Made by a program: the position numbers and the translations under genes. From assembly GCF_008831545.1 (NCBI RefSeq), contig NZ_CP044523.1:1984001-2048000 (forward strand): a stretch of 64,000 bases of DNA, read 5' to 3'. Below, piece by piece: positions 17,266 to 26,153 of this stretch (the stretch's first letter is position 1; each line of letters starts with the position of its first letter). The DNA comes from Halorussus halophilus (lineage in GTDB: Archaea > Halobacteriota > Halobacteria > Halobacteriales > Haladaptataceae). The notes beneath the pieces are model-generated. The model ran no database searches, had not been told where the DNA came from, and saw only the letters and a program-made list of their open reading frames with translations.

Positions 17266-18423
17266 ATGGTATCGGAGCGCGCGAAGCGAACGACCCCGTT
17301 CACCGCGATGGAAGTGCTCGAACGGGCCAACCGCATGGACGACGTTGTACACCTCGAAGTAGGCGAACCGGACTTCGACACACCGGCAGCAGTCACCGAT
17401 GCGGCAATCGCAGCGCTCCAAGCAGGCGAGACGGGCTATACGTCTTCGAAAGGGAAGCCAGAACTCCGGCGCGCGATTTCGGCGTACTACGACCGCCAGT
17501 ACGGCGTGGACGTAGACCCCAGTCGAATCATCGTGACCTCCGGGTCGTCGCCCGCGCTACTGTTGGCGTTCAACACGCTGGTTGACCCCGGCGACGAAGT
17601 GGTCCTCACGGACCCCTACTACGCCTGCTATCCGAACTTCGTCCGACAGGCGGGCGGTCGAATCTCGACTGTCTCGCTCTCGGCCGCGGACGGGTTCCGC
17701 CCGGACGTGAACGAGTTCGCCCGGACGGTTTCGACCGAGACAGAAGCCCTGCTTCTGAACTCGCCCGCCAACCCGACGGGCGCGGTGCTAGACGGCTCGA
17801 CGCTCGAAGAATTGGTCTCGCTCGCCGACGCCGCGGACGCGACGGTCATCTCCGACGAGGTGTACCACGGACTGACCTACGAGGGCGAAGACCACACGAT
17901 ACTGGAGTACACCGACGACGCGTTCGTCTTGGACGGGTTCTCCAAGCGATTCGCCATGACCGGCTGGCGACTCGGCTGGATGGTCGCGCCACCGGAGTAC
18001 GTCGAACACGTCAACCGAATCGCCCAGAACGTCCTCATCTGCGCGCCGAACTTCGTCCAGTCGGCAGGGGTCGCCGCGCTCGAATCCGCGGCGAACGGAC
18101 TGGACGACGTGCGCGACACGTACCGAGAGCGACGAGATTACCTCGTGGACGCCGTCGAAGAGTGGGGACTGAGCATGGACTACACGCCGGGCGGCGCGTA
18201 CTACCTGCTCATCGACGTGAGCAACCTACCGGGGGATGCTTTCGATGCGGCGGACTTCTTCCTCGAAGAAGCAGGTGTCGCGATGACCCCCGGACCGGAC
18301 TTCGGGACCAACGCCGAGGACTGTCTCCGCGTCTCGTACGCCAACAGCGCCGAACGGCTGGAAACGGCGTCCGAGCGCATCCAACAGGCGCTCAGTACGA
18401 TAGAGACCCCACTGGCGGACTGA
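17266..18423 (+). CDS. aspB3: PLP-dependent aminotransferase, probable aspartate aminotransferase AspB3
   Basis: Fold-type I aminotransferase (385 aa) using pyridoxal phosphate. The lysine forming the Schiff base is in GFSKRFAMTGWRLGW (about residues 224-238); NSPANPTGA and the C-terminal Arg in DCLRVSYA, which binds the carboxylate, are also present. The order aminotransferase, small membrane gene, Lrp regulator, porB, porA matches the Halobacterium locus in which LrpA1 controls aspB3 in response to aspartate; the name rests on that recalled order. A TATA-like TTTATAT (17234-17240) supports a leaderless start at 17266 or the ATG at 17260. Confidence 0.85.
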   Translation: MVSERAKRTTPFTAMEVLERANRMDDVVHLEVGEPDFDTPAAVTDAAIAALQAGETGYTSSKGKPELRRAISAYYDRQYGVDVDPSRIIVTSGSSPALLLAFNTLVDPGDEVVLTDPYYACYPNFVRQAGGRISTVSLSAADGFRPDVNEFARTVSTETEALLLNSPANPTGAVLDGSTLEELVSLADAADATVISDEVYHGLTYEGEDHTILEYTDDAFVLDGFSKRFAMTGWRLGWMVAPPEYVEHVNRIAQNVLICAPNFVQSAGVAALESAANGLDDVRDTYRERRDYLVDAVEEWGLSMDYTPGGAYYLLIDVSNLPGDAFDAADFFLEEAGVAMTPGPDFGTNAEDCLRVSYANSAERLETASERIQQALSTIETPLAD

Positions 18424-18424
18424 A

Positions 18425-18637
18425 CTAGCGTTCCCTTCCGCGGAGTCGCCGCACGAAGACGAAGGCACCGAACCCGACGAGTTGGAGGAGAAATATTTCG
18501 GCCCACTGCCCCGGCGTTCCGAGTCCGCTCCCGGCGAACATTCCAGCCGGATTCACTGCCAGAATGACGTAGATGGCGGTACCGAGGAAGAAGACCAACC
18601 CACCGAGGAGCCATTCTGACTGCGTCAGTTCGAGCAA
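18425..18637 (-). CDS. small two-helix membrane protein
   Basis: A 70-aa protein with two hydrophobic helices (about residues 10-30 and 43-62) and a basic C-terminal tail (RRLRGRER). It lies between the convergent aminotransferase gene, 1 bp away, and the Lrp regulator. No family recognised; the open frame, hydrophobic pattern and tight packing make a real gene likely. Function unknown. Confidence 0.65.
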   Translation of the reverse strand: MLELTQSEWLLGGLVFFLGTAIYVILAVNPAGMFAGSGLGTPGQWAEIFLLQLVGFGAFVFVRRLRGRER

Positions 18638-18701
18638 TACTACCGCATATTCCCTTCGGGTCGATAAACGCCTCGGTCACAGACTGGACGAACGGCTACT
18701 G

Positions 18702-19130
18702 CTACTTCAATCGCTCCTGCAGGAAGGATGGATGGGCAGCGGTGACGCCCTCTATGTCCATGATACGCTCGCTGATGACCTCACCGACGGCGTCGCCGTC
18801 GGCCGCCCGAACTTCCGCCATCAGCATGTGGTCACCGCTAGAGGTGTACAGCGTCTCGATTTCGTCCAGTTCTTTCAGTTCGCGGGTCGCCTCGACGTAC
18901 TCCTCGCTGGCGACGTCGATGCCCACGAGTGCGATGCTCTTGCTAGAGAGTTTCTTCGGATCGATTTCGGCAGAGTACCCGACGATGACGCCCTCGCTTT
19001 CGAGTCTGTCGATGTACTTCCGCACCGTGGGCTTCGAGACGTTCGCCCGCTCGGCGATTTCGGCGTACGAAGCCTGCGCGTCGTCCTCGAGAACCGACAG
19101 AATCCGGTCCTCGGTCGATTGCGTACTCAT
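18702..19130 (-). CDS. lrpA1: Lrp/AsnC-family transcription regulator, probable LrpA1
   Basis: Feast/famine regulator of 142 aa. The winged helix-turn-helix is at about residues 20-60 (SYAEIAERANVSKPTVRKYIDRL) and the ligand-binding RAM domain at about 68-140. In Halobacterium salinarum the equivalent gene, between aspB3 and porB, encodes LrpA1, which regulates aspB3 according to aspartate. I start at the ATG at 19130 (MSTQSTEDRI); upstream codons are not protein-like. A near-perfect 16-bp palindrome just upstream suggests autoregulation. Confidence 0.9.
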   Translation of the reverse strand: MSTQSTEDRILSVLEDDAQASYAEIAERANVSKPTVRKYIDRLESEGVIVGYSAEIDPKKLSSKSIALVGIDVASEEYVEATRELKELDEIETLYTSSGDHMLMAEVRAADGDAVGEVISERIMDIEGVTAAHPSFLQERLK

Positions 19131-19140
19131 TACTGGATTA

Positions 19141-19156
19141 TTTACGGTACAGTAAA
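19141..19156 (-). promoter_or_regulatory. palindromic operator at the lrpA1 promoter
   Basis: TTTACGGTACAGTAAA is symmetric at 14 of 16 positions and lies 11-26 bp upstream of the lrpA1 start, next to and overlapping an A/T-rich TATA-like element on the minus strand. Lrp proteins bind such 13-17 bp palindromes. Placement over the promoter suggests negative autoregulation. Confidence 0.6.
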
Positions 19157-19287
19157 AAATACCTTGCGAATGAGAAAATGGTTTCAGTTCCGACTGAACA
19201 CCAGTGAATCCTGCGTTTTGGTGGCAGTATGCAGTCCTGGGCAGTGTGGCCCGTGGCTTTTCCTGCGTTCTCGACGTAGCCTTCGGT

Positions 19288-19542
19288 ATGTCGAACCAGC
19301 ACTCGCGCCGCAGAATGATGCAAGCGATGGGGACGGTCGGAACGGTCACGCTCGCAGGATGCGGGCTACCCGGTGGCGAAGGTGCAGGTGAAGAGGGCGG
19401 TGACGATGGAGAAGAAGGCGGGGAAAGTGGAGGAGAAGAGGGTGGGGAAAGTGGAGGAGGAGAAGGCGGAGAGGGTGAAGGTGAGATGGGTGGCGAGGAG
19501 GGAGAAGACGGGGAAAACGGAGGCGACGAAGAAGGCGAGTAA
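19288..19542 (+). CDS. small Tat lipoprotein with Glu/Gly-rich tail
   Basis: An 84-aa product: a twin-arginine-type signal (SRRRMMQAMGTVGTVTLAGCG) with a lipobox LAGC, then about 55 residues made almost only of Gly and Glu with some Ser and Asp. The mature protein would be a highly charged disordered chain anchored outside by lipid. The ATG at 19288 puts the Arg residues near the N-terminus. The purine-rich tail makes the frame less certain, since low-complexity DNA can stay open by chance, but signal plus lipobox argue for a gene. Function unknown. Confidence 0.6.
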   Translation: MSNQHSRRRMMQAMGTVGTVTLAGCGLPGGEGAGEEGGDDGEEGGESGGEEGGESGGGEGGEGEGEMGGEEGEDGENGGDEEGE

Positions 19543-19595
19543 CGTAGCCACTCGTCGAACGAGAAAATCGGAAAATCGGCCCGAATGCGGTCGGG

Positions 19596-20531
19596 TTACT
19601 TGTGACGGTCGAGCAAGTCGTACGAGCGTTCCCACTCGTAGTCGTCGTCGAAGTACCGCTCGGCGAGCGGTTCCTCGGGCATGTCGCCCGTCTGCTGTTT
19701 CTCCTGCTGGTAGGACGGCCGCTCGTCGTCCACGTAGAACCGACCCGTCAGAACTTCACCCTCGTAGAGGGCGTCCTCGGCTTCGCGCATCATCTCTGCG
19801 GCTTCGCCGCGGTTGTGGATGTCGAAGTCGTAGTCGTCGCTGTCCTGCACGTCGATGTAGGGCACGTACTGCTTGGCGTCCTTGTTCCACGTCGGACACT
19901 GGGTCAGGAAGTCAATGTGCGCGAACCCGTCGTGCTCCATCGCCTCCGTGAGGATTTCCTTCGCCTGATTCGGGTTGACTGCGGCCGTGCGGGCCACGTA
20001 GGTCGCACCCGAGGTCAGTCCGAGCGACAGCGGTCGAATCGGACTCTTCGCACTGCCGTGAGGCTGAGTCTTCGACTTGTGTCCCTTCGGACTGGTCGGG
20101 GAGGTCTGTCCCTTCGTCAGCCCGAAGATCTCGTTGTCGAAGACGATGTAGGTCATGTCGTGGTTCTCACGGGCGGTGTGCATGAAGTGGTTCCCGCCGA
20201 TGCCGTAGCCGTCGCCGTCGCCACCGGCCGCGACGACTTCGAGGCCGGGGTTGGCGAGCTTCGCGGCGCGAGCCACGGGCAGCGAACGGCCGTGAATGGA
20301 GTGGAAGCCGTAGCTACGGAAGTAGCTCGACAGCTTCCCCGAACAGCCGATACCCGTGACGAGCAGGGTCTCCTCTGGGTTGCGCCCAACTTCGGGCATG
20401 GCCTGTTTCAGTGCCTTCAGGACACCGAAGTCACCACAGCCCGGACACCACGTCGCCTGCGGTTCGATTTCGGGCGTGAACTCGTCGCGGTCTATCTCGC
20501 GTTCTTCGCCGATTGCGTTGAATGCACTCAT
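19596..20531 (-). CDS. porB: pyruvate:ferredoxin oxidoreductase, beta subunit
   Basis: Thiamine-diphosphate-binding subunit (311 aa) of the two-subunit haloarchaeal enzyme that oxidises pyruvate to acetyl-CoA and passes electrons to ferredoxin. TWCPGCGDFG near residue 30 and GIGCSGK supply cysteines for the 4Fe-4S cluster; GGDGDGYGIGGNH with FDNEIFGLTKGQTSPTS is the TPP/Mg site. Length matches Halobacterium PorB better than the shorter 2-oxoglutarate subunit KorB. It follows porA with a 2-bp gap on the same strand. Confidence 0.9.
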   Translation of the reverse strand: MSAFNAIGEEREIDRDEFTPEIEPQATWCPGCGDFGVLKALKQAMPEVGRNPEETLLVTGIGCSGKLSSYFRSYGFHSIHGRSLPVARAAKLANPGLEVVAAGGDGDGYGIGGNHFMHTARENHDMTYIVFDNEIFGLTKGQTSPTSPKGHKSKTQPHGSAKSPIRPLSLGLTSGATYVARTAAVNPNQAKEILTEAMEHDGFAHIDFLTQCPTWNKDAKQYVPYIDVQDSDDYDFDIHNRGEAAEMMREAEDALYEGEVLTGRFYVDDERPSYQQEKQQTGDMPEEPLAERYFDDDYEWERSYDLLDRHK

Positions 20532-20533
20532 GA

Positions 20534-22423
20534 TTAGTCTCCCGTTGCAGATTCGATTCGGACGTTGTACTCGCCCAAGTCGGCACTCCCTTCGATACGG
20601 GACTCGAACCCGGAGACGACCTCCTCAGGTTCGAACGGGTTGCCGTCGTATTTGAGCAGACTGTACAACTTCTCGCCGAAGCGACCGAGTTGGCCCTGGA
20701 TGTGGCGGCGGAACTGCGCCGTCGCCGTCATCTCGACGACCAGTGCTTCGTCCACGTCTTCGAGGAAGTCAGTAACCTCGCCCTTCGGGAACGGCATGAG
20801 GTCGCTGACGTTCATCGCCTTGACCGAGTGGCCGTCGTCGTTGAGACGGTCCACGGTCTCCTCGACGACGCCCTTCGTGGAACCGAAGCTGAGAATGCCG
20901 TACTGGGCGTCCTCCGGCCCGTAGACGGGCTGGTGGTCCGTATTCTCGTTCAACTCCTCGCGGATGGAGTCGAGCTTCGCCATCCGTCGGTCCATCTGGA
21001 TGACGCGGTTGTCGGGGTCCTCGCTGATGTGACCGACTTCGTTGTGTTCGTTACCGGACGCGAGGAAGTTGCCACCCTTCTGACCGGGAATCGAGCGCTT
21101 GCTGACGCCGTCGTCGGAGTCGTACATGTAGCGCTTGAACCGACCGGCTTCCTTGGCAGCTTCTTCAAGGTCGTCCTCAGTCACGATGCTACCGAGGTCC
21201 GGGTTCGGCTCCTCGTCGAAGACGCTCTCGTCGGTGGACTGGTGTCCGCCGGAGAGCTTCTGGTCGTAGAGGACGATTGCCGGAATCTGGTAGTTGTAGG
21301 CGATTTCGAACGCCTTTCGGGTCTGTTCGTAACACTCCGCGGCGTCGCCCGGTGCGAACACGACGCGGTTGGAGTCGCCCTGACTCGTGTATAGGACGTG
21401 CTCCAAGTCACCCTGCTCGGGCTTGGTCGGCATCCCGGTCGAAGGACCGGCACGCATGGACTCGACCAAAACCAACGGTGTCTCCGTAATCTCGGCGAGT
21501 CCGAGCGGTTCGGACATCAACGCGAAGCCACCACCAGACGAACCGGACATCGCCTTCGCGCCCGCGTGACTCGCACCGATGGCGAGCGACGCGGCGGCGA
21601 TTTCGTCCTCGACCTGCTCGGAGATGCCGCCCATGTCCGGCAGGTTCTGAGTCATGATTGTGAACACGTCGGTCCACGGCGTCATCGGGTAGCCGCTGAT
21701 GAACCGACAGCCTTCGTCTATGGCACCGTAGGCGATGCCGTGCGACCCAGAGATGAGGACTTGGTCTTCCTCGTGTTCGCCCGTCGGAATCTGCAAGTCG
21801 TGAGTGAACTCGTAGTCCGACTGCACGGACTCGTAGGCGTCTTCGAGGACGTCGAGGTTCGCTTCGAGGATGTCGCCACTCATGGCGTTCTGCATGAGTT
21901 CCTCGATTTTGTCGAGTTCCATTCCGAGGAGCGCAGCGGTAGCGCCGACGCCAGCGGTGTTGCGCATGATTTCGCGACCGTGCTCTTTGGCGAGGCCGCG
22001 CAAGTCGAGGTCGTAGACGTTCCAGTTGTTCTCCTCGACGCGCTCGTCGAAGTTCTCGACTTCCTCGGTGTCGAGCAGTCCGGAGTCGTAGACGATGACC
22101 CCGCCCTCGCGGAGTTCGTCTAAGTTCTCCGTGAGCGGTTTGATCTCTTCGTTTCCGTAGTAGGCTTCCTCTTGGGGGTTGCGAGCGAAGCTGTCACCGA
22201 GCGCCAGCAGGAAGTTGTAGCCGTCCCCTCGCGACTTGACCTCGTGGTCGCTGGCACGGATTTCTACGTACGTGTGGCCGCCGCGGATACGCGACGGATA
22301 GTGGCGATGCGTGAAGACGTTCAGCCCTGACCGCATGAGGGCCTTTGCGAAGTTCTGACTCGTCGAGTCGATTCCGTCACCGGAACCGCCTGCGATTCGC
22401 CAGATGAGTTCGTCATCCGTCAT
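20534..22423 (-). CDS. porA: pyruvate:ferredoxin oxidoreductase, alpha subunit
   Basis: Large subunit (629 aa) with fused gamma and alpha domains, as in the Halobacterium enzyme. The gamma-like domain is at about residues 5-195 (GGSGDGIDSTSQNFAKAL, RIRGGHTYVE). The alpha pyrimidine-binding domain follows from about 215 (GSHGIAYGAIDEGCRFISGYPMTP) and the transketolase C-terminal-like domain ends the protein. First gene of the porAB operon. A TATA-like element at about 22485-22495 implies a leader of some 35-40 nt. Confidence 0.92.
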   Translation of the reverse strand: MTDDELIWRIAGGSGDGIDSTSQNFAKALMRSGLNVFTHRHYPSRIRGGHTYVEIRASDHEVKSRGDGYNFLLALGDSFARNPQEEAYYGNEEIKPLTENLDELREGGVIVYDSGLLDTEEVENFDERVEENNWNVYDLDLRGLAKEHGREIMRNTAGVGATAALLGMELDKIEELMQNAMSGDILEANLDVLEDAYESVQSDYEFTHDLQIPTGEHEEDQVLISGSHGIAYGAIDEGCRFISGYPMTPWTDVFTIMTQNLPDMGGISEQVEDEIAAASLAIGASHAGAKAMSGSSGGGFALMSEPLGLAEITETPLVLVESMRAGPSTGMPTKPEQGDLEHVLYTSQGDSNRVVFAPGDAAECYEQTRKAFEIAYNYQIPAIVLYDQKLSGGHQSTDESVFDEEPNPDLGSIVTEDDLEEAAKEAGRFKRYMYDSDDGVSKRSIPGQKGGNFLASGNEHNEVGHISEDPDNRVIQMDRRMAKLDSIREELNENTDHQPVYGPEDAQYGILSFGSTKGVVEETVDRLNDDGHSVKAMNVSDLMPFPKGEVTDFLEDVDEALVVEMTATAQFRRHIQGQLGRFGEKLYSLLKYDGNPFEPEEVVSGFESRIEGSADLGEYNVRIESATGD

Positions 22424-22637
22424 ATGTGAGTTTCACGGCCGTTAGGCCTAGTGTTCGTGAGTTCGGCAGGCACGCAGTAAAGCCTTTGCTATAGATTAGC
22501 AAGCAACTTTCGTGATAGATGGCCGATAACGACGGGTTTCGGCGAGTAATCCGAAAAATCGACTCCTACATATCCCGTCTCTCACGGACGAATTTTGCAC
22601 GCAAAATCCCGTATCATTCCGTCTATAATTTATGTAA

Positions 22638-22647
22638 TTTTATAAGG
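22638..22647 (+). promoter_or_regulatory. TATA-like box of the PKD-protein gene
   Basis: TTTTATAAGG, 27-36 bp before the ATG at 22674, in an A+T-rich stretch. Position fits an archaeal promoter giving a nearly leaderless mRNA. Confidence 0.6.
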
Positions 22648-22673
22648 GAAAGCGTGACAAATTCAGGCCAGAG

Positions 22674-25600
22674 ATGTGGACACGGATTCCAGTTGCGGTT
22701 CTCACCCTTCTCGTCGTAACGACTGCGGTCAGCGGACTCACCGCTCCAACAGGAGAGCGTCCCCTCGCGGACGCAGGTCTCGACCAAAGCGTCTCGAAGG
22801 GGGCGACGGTACTACTCGACGGGACTGGGTCACTCGACCCGGACGGAGCTATCGAAGCGTATCGCTGGACGATTCGAACGCCAAACGACGTGACCATCTC
22901 GCCAGACTGCGCCGACTGTGCGAGGACGTCGTTCGAACCGAGCGAAGTCGGCACCTATCGAGTGACGCTGACCGTCACCGACGACGACGGAAACCGTCGT
23001 TCGGACCACCTCTTCGTCGAGGTTTCACCGGGAGAACGACCAAGTATCGAACTTTCTGGCCCCACACAATCGACTGCGGGCGACACTGAGACGTACACTG
23101 TGGACCTCGATGCCGGGTCAGCATCGCTCGACTACATCGTTTGGACGATAGGCGGGGTCGAAGTTGCAAACCACTCGCTCGCTGCGACTCAGCCGACAGA
23201 CACAGTAGACAAACTGTTTCCGACACCGGGGGAGCGTACCGTCACTGCGACGGTGTACGACGTAGACGGCCAATTCAAAACCGATTCGGTGCAGGTGTCT
23301 GTGCAATCCTCGCAGCCGGTGCCGAGTCCCGACCCGACCCCAAGTCCGAGTCCACGGACCATCGCAAGTCGAAACTCACCCACCGTGAGCGGTGAGAGAA
23401 CAATTACAGGTAGTAGGCCACTCCGAGGGACGTACTCGCTCGATACCGATACAGGTTCGGGGCGTATTAGAACAATCGACTGGCGGAACGCCGCTGGAAC
23501 CGTTGGCGGAGGTACGCAACTGACACGCGCCTGGTCGCCCGGTGACCACGAACTTTACGCCGTGGTTACCTACACCGACGGCTCACAGAACATCGCAACG
23601 TTCCCAGACGGCGAAACCTCCGTCGTCGCAGACCCGCGTCCGAACGTCTCGTTCACCTCGCTGGACCGATACGGAGCCATTTCGGGTGCCGTTTCCGCTC
23701 TCGACGAGTACGAGAATTTGCGAGAAGTTCGCGTGCTGGTCGATGGCCGAGTCGTCGAAACCTCGTTCGGTGGTCTTCGCGGCCGACACCGATTGGACAT
23801 GGACCGACGACAGAACGTCGAGTTCTCGATGGTCGATTTCCTGCCGGGCGAAGAGTACCGTGTCACGGTAGTTGCTACCGACAGCCGTGGTCAAACGACT
23901 CGAACGAGTCGGAAGATTGTACCCGTCAAGAAACCGGAAATCGTCAAGTCTGAGTTCGTAAACGGACCAATGGACTCGTATCACCCACGCATCGATGCTG
24001 AGCGGTATGCTGCACATCACGTGTTGAAGATCGAGTTGAATGGTGTGGATAGGGAGAAAGTGGTGGCTAGAGTGAAATCTCAACATCCAGATAGTAAAAA
24101 GATAAACTCCGCACCCCATTACAGCGGGAAGGAATATAACAAAGTTAGTGATACGCTCACAATCGATAGCTATTGGGCCGGGAAATTCCCTGGAGAATAC
24201 GATGTTGAGTCTGCCATATCCTATGAATTCGAAAATAAACGAGTATCGTCTTCGGCTTGGGATATTCTTAAAGTCACACCTAGCAAGCCAGAAATTAGAA
24301 TGGAGATAGTCAACGATGGGACCAATAACATAATCACCCGCGAACACGGGATGGTCGTCAACGTCAGCGACTCATTCGACCCGGATGGAACTGATCTGAA
24401 ATTCATCTGGACCGACGAAGTAACTCCACTTCGCTCGGACAACTCGACGGCGAAGTTCTCTGCATACGAGAATGCAAGTCTAGTCGTCGAAGACGGTCAC
24501 AACCGCTCTGCGACGGATCATCTAGATTTCCTCGCCTATCTACCACCCCGCATCGTGTCGAAGTCTGTGATTTCGGAGGGTCCTCACTACCCGAACGAGA
24601 CTGTCAAGGTTCGAGTACGGACGATTCCATTTGATTTCTCGAAGAAGACGTATGAGAAGGACTTCAAACTGGGAATCTCTGTTTCGAATCCTCAAGCGGA
24701 AGTCGTCTCTTGGGGAAAAGTAGACACGACGAGTCGAGGACACTCCGGCGCTACCGAAAGTCCGCGTAGATACGTGGGTATCATCGAAATTCCGGCATCG
24801 GAACTATCTCCGGGCAGTAAACTACCGTCGATTACAGTCACCAACAAGAAAAACGAGCGGAAGAAAACGACAATCGACTTCCCAGAACCCGACGTTCTGG
24901 TGGAGGATGGCGAGTACTGGACGAACGTCACAGTCGAGAATCTGACCTACACCATAGAAGAGCCACAACTGGACGAGGTCGTGGCGAAATCTCCACAGAC
25001 GCGGATACAATACCTTCGACAAGGGTATCAAGTCAAAGAAGAACGAGAGGAGACAGAATACGTCCTCGAAAAGCGTGTGAAGGTTAGCGACGCAGAATAT
25101 CGACCCGAGACGAAGAACTTCCGGAACGAGAGGATGAAGAACGCATTCCTCGAATCGGCCTCGGATTGGTACGATAAAGGAACTGCCCAAGTACAGAAAA
25201 CGCGGACACGAACGAGTTCAGACTGGTTCGGTCCAGAGCAACAGATGAAATCTGCGTGGCGCGACGGAAGCGTCTGGAACGGTGAAGCCACTGGTCAAAC
25301 GAAACGCGTAGTCGTTGACCCGGCAGAGTACCAGACTGAACGAAAGTACGAGTACGATTACCGAGTCGAAAAGACGGGAACGAGAACCGTAACTCACACC
25401 CGGAGTTACAGAGTCAAACACACGGGCACTCGCACGATAGAACACTGTAGTCTCAGATTCGGGTGTTACACCACGACAGAAGAGTACACCTACTACACGG
25501 TAGAATCGTACACGTACACGACGACTGAATCGTACACGTACTACGTTACTAAGACAAACACGTACTGGGCGCTCTCGAAGTTCGATTCGAGTCACGACTA

Positions 25601-26111
25601 CACTGGGCAGTCGCGGCGTGTCAAGACCGAGAACGCAGAATACGAATCGAGATACGAAGTTGAGTGGAAGACCAGTTACACTGAAACCGTCACTCGTCAT
25701 CAGGTTGGACGTGACGTATTAGTCCAACCAGCGCAGTACGAGTGGCAAGCAAGACAGCAGGCCGGGCGGAAAATGATGGCGAGAAAGCAGGCCAGTCTTT
25801 CCGACGAGTGGCGGATGGGTGAGACCGTTACTTCGACAAAATGGATTCTGGTCAAGAGTAATGGAACAAGGCGGTACAAAGCATCGTACTACGAAAACGC
25901 GAGCGATGTGGTGGAAACCTCTGCGACGATTCGCGGTGATTTCGTCAAGCGCTACTACAGTGCAAAGCAGGATACGACAGTGCGTCGTGTCGAATCAAAT
26001 ACCGAACGGTACTCATCAGGAGATGCTGTGAGAAGAGGCGAGATTCGCAGCAAACTCACGCAGGAGGATGAGGAAAGTCAGTGTCCACAAAATCTTCGTT
26101 GTAGGAAGTAG
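22674..26111 (+). CDS. large exported PKD-domain protein with Tyr/Thr-rich basic C-terminal half
   Basis: Secreted protein of 1145 aa. Residues 1-22 form a Sec-type signal (PVAVLTLLVVTTAVSG). Residues about 30-118 are a clear PKD domain (ADAGLDQSVSKGATV, SLDPDG); a second PKD-like domain follows (about 122-208), then a Pro/Ser linker (PSPDPTPSPSP) and further Ig-like segments, one with FDPDGTDLKFIW near 560-575. From about 770 the character changes: rich in Tyr, Thr, Arg and Lys, with alternating runs such as TYYTVESYTYTTTESYTYY near 930-950 and Cys pairs in EHCSLRFGC and at the end. No C-terminal anchor is seen. DNA at about 23990-24360 is A+T-rich and Lys/Asn-rich. Probably an adhesin or surface fibre. 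Confidence 0.8.
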   Translation: MWTRIPVAVLTLLVVTTAVSGLTAPTGERPLADAGLDQSVSKGATVLLDGTGSLDPDGAIEAYRWTIRTPNDVTISPDCADCARTSFEPSEVGTYRVTLTVTDDDGNRRSDHLFVEVSPGERPSIELSGPTQSTAGDTETYTVDLDAGSASLDYIVWTIGGVEVANHSLAATQPTDTVDKLFPTPGERTVTATVYDVDGQFKTDSVQVSVQSSQPVPSPDPTPSPSPRTIASRNSPTVSGERTITGSRPLRGTYSLDTDTGSGRIRTIDWRNAAGTVGGGTQLTRAWSPGDHELYAVVTYTDGSQNIATFPDGETSVVADPRPNVSFTSLDRYGAISGAVSALDEYENLREVRVLVDGRVVETSFGGLRGRHRLDMDRRQNVEFSMVDFLPGEEYRVTVVATDSRGQTTRTSRKIVPVKKPEIVKSEFVNGPMDSYHPRIDAERYAAHHVLKIELNGVDREKVVARVKSQHPDSKKINSAPHYSGKEYNKVSDTLTIDSYWAGKFPGEYDVESAISYEFENKRVSSSAWDILKVTPSKPEIRMEIVNDGTNNIITREHGMVVNVSDSFDPDGTDLKFIWTDEVTPLRSDNSTAKFSAYENASLVVEDGHNRSATDHLDFLAYLPPRIVSKSVISEGPHYPNETVKVRVRTIPFDFSKKTYEKDFKLGISVSNPQAEVVSWGKVDTTSRGHSGATESPRRYVGIIEIPASELSPGSKLPSITVTNKKNERKKTTIDFPEPDVLVEDGEYWTNVTVENLTYTIEEPQLDEVVAKSPQTRIQYLRQGYQVKEEREETEYVLEKRVKVSDAEYRPETKNFRNERMKNAFLESASDWYDKGTAQVQKTRTRTSSDWFGPEQQMKSAWRDGSVWNGEATGQTKRVVVDPAEYQTERKYEYDYRVEKTGTRTVTHTRSYRVKHTGTRTIEHCSLRFGCYTTTEEYTYYTVESYTYTTTESYTYYVTKTNTYWALSKFDSSHDYTGQSRRVKTENAEYESRYEVEWKTSYTETVTRHQVGRDVLVQPAQYEWQARQQAGRKMMARKQASLSDEWRMGETVTSTKWILVKSNGTRRYKASYYENASDVVETSATIRGDFVKRYYSAKQDTTVRRVESNTERYSSGDAVRRGEIRSKLTQEDEESQCPQNLRCRK

Positions 26112-26153
26112 AATCAAAGGAAATAAACAAGGTAAATAAATATCTACTATATC

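Noticed and set aside
19602-20537. A 311-codon plus-strand frame exactly opposite porB
   Set aside because: It mirrors porB, which has TPP and Fe-S motifs. The mirror frame has none.
22519-22719. Short plus-strand frame before the PKD gene
   Set aside because: It overlaps the PKD promoter and signal peptide in another frame and has no hydrophobic or conserved pattern.
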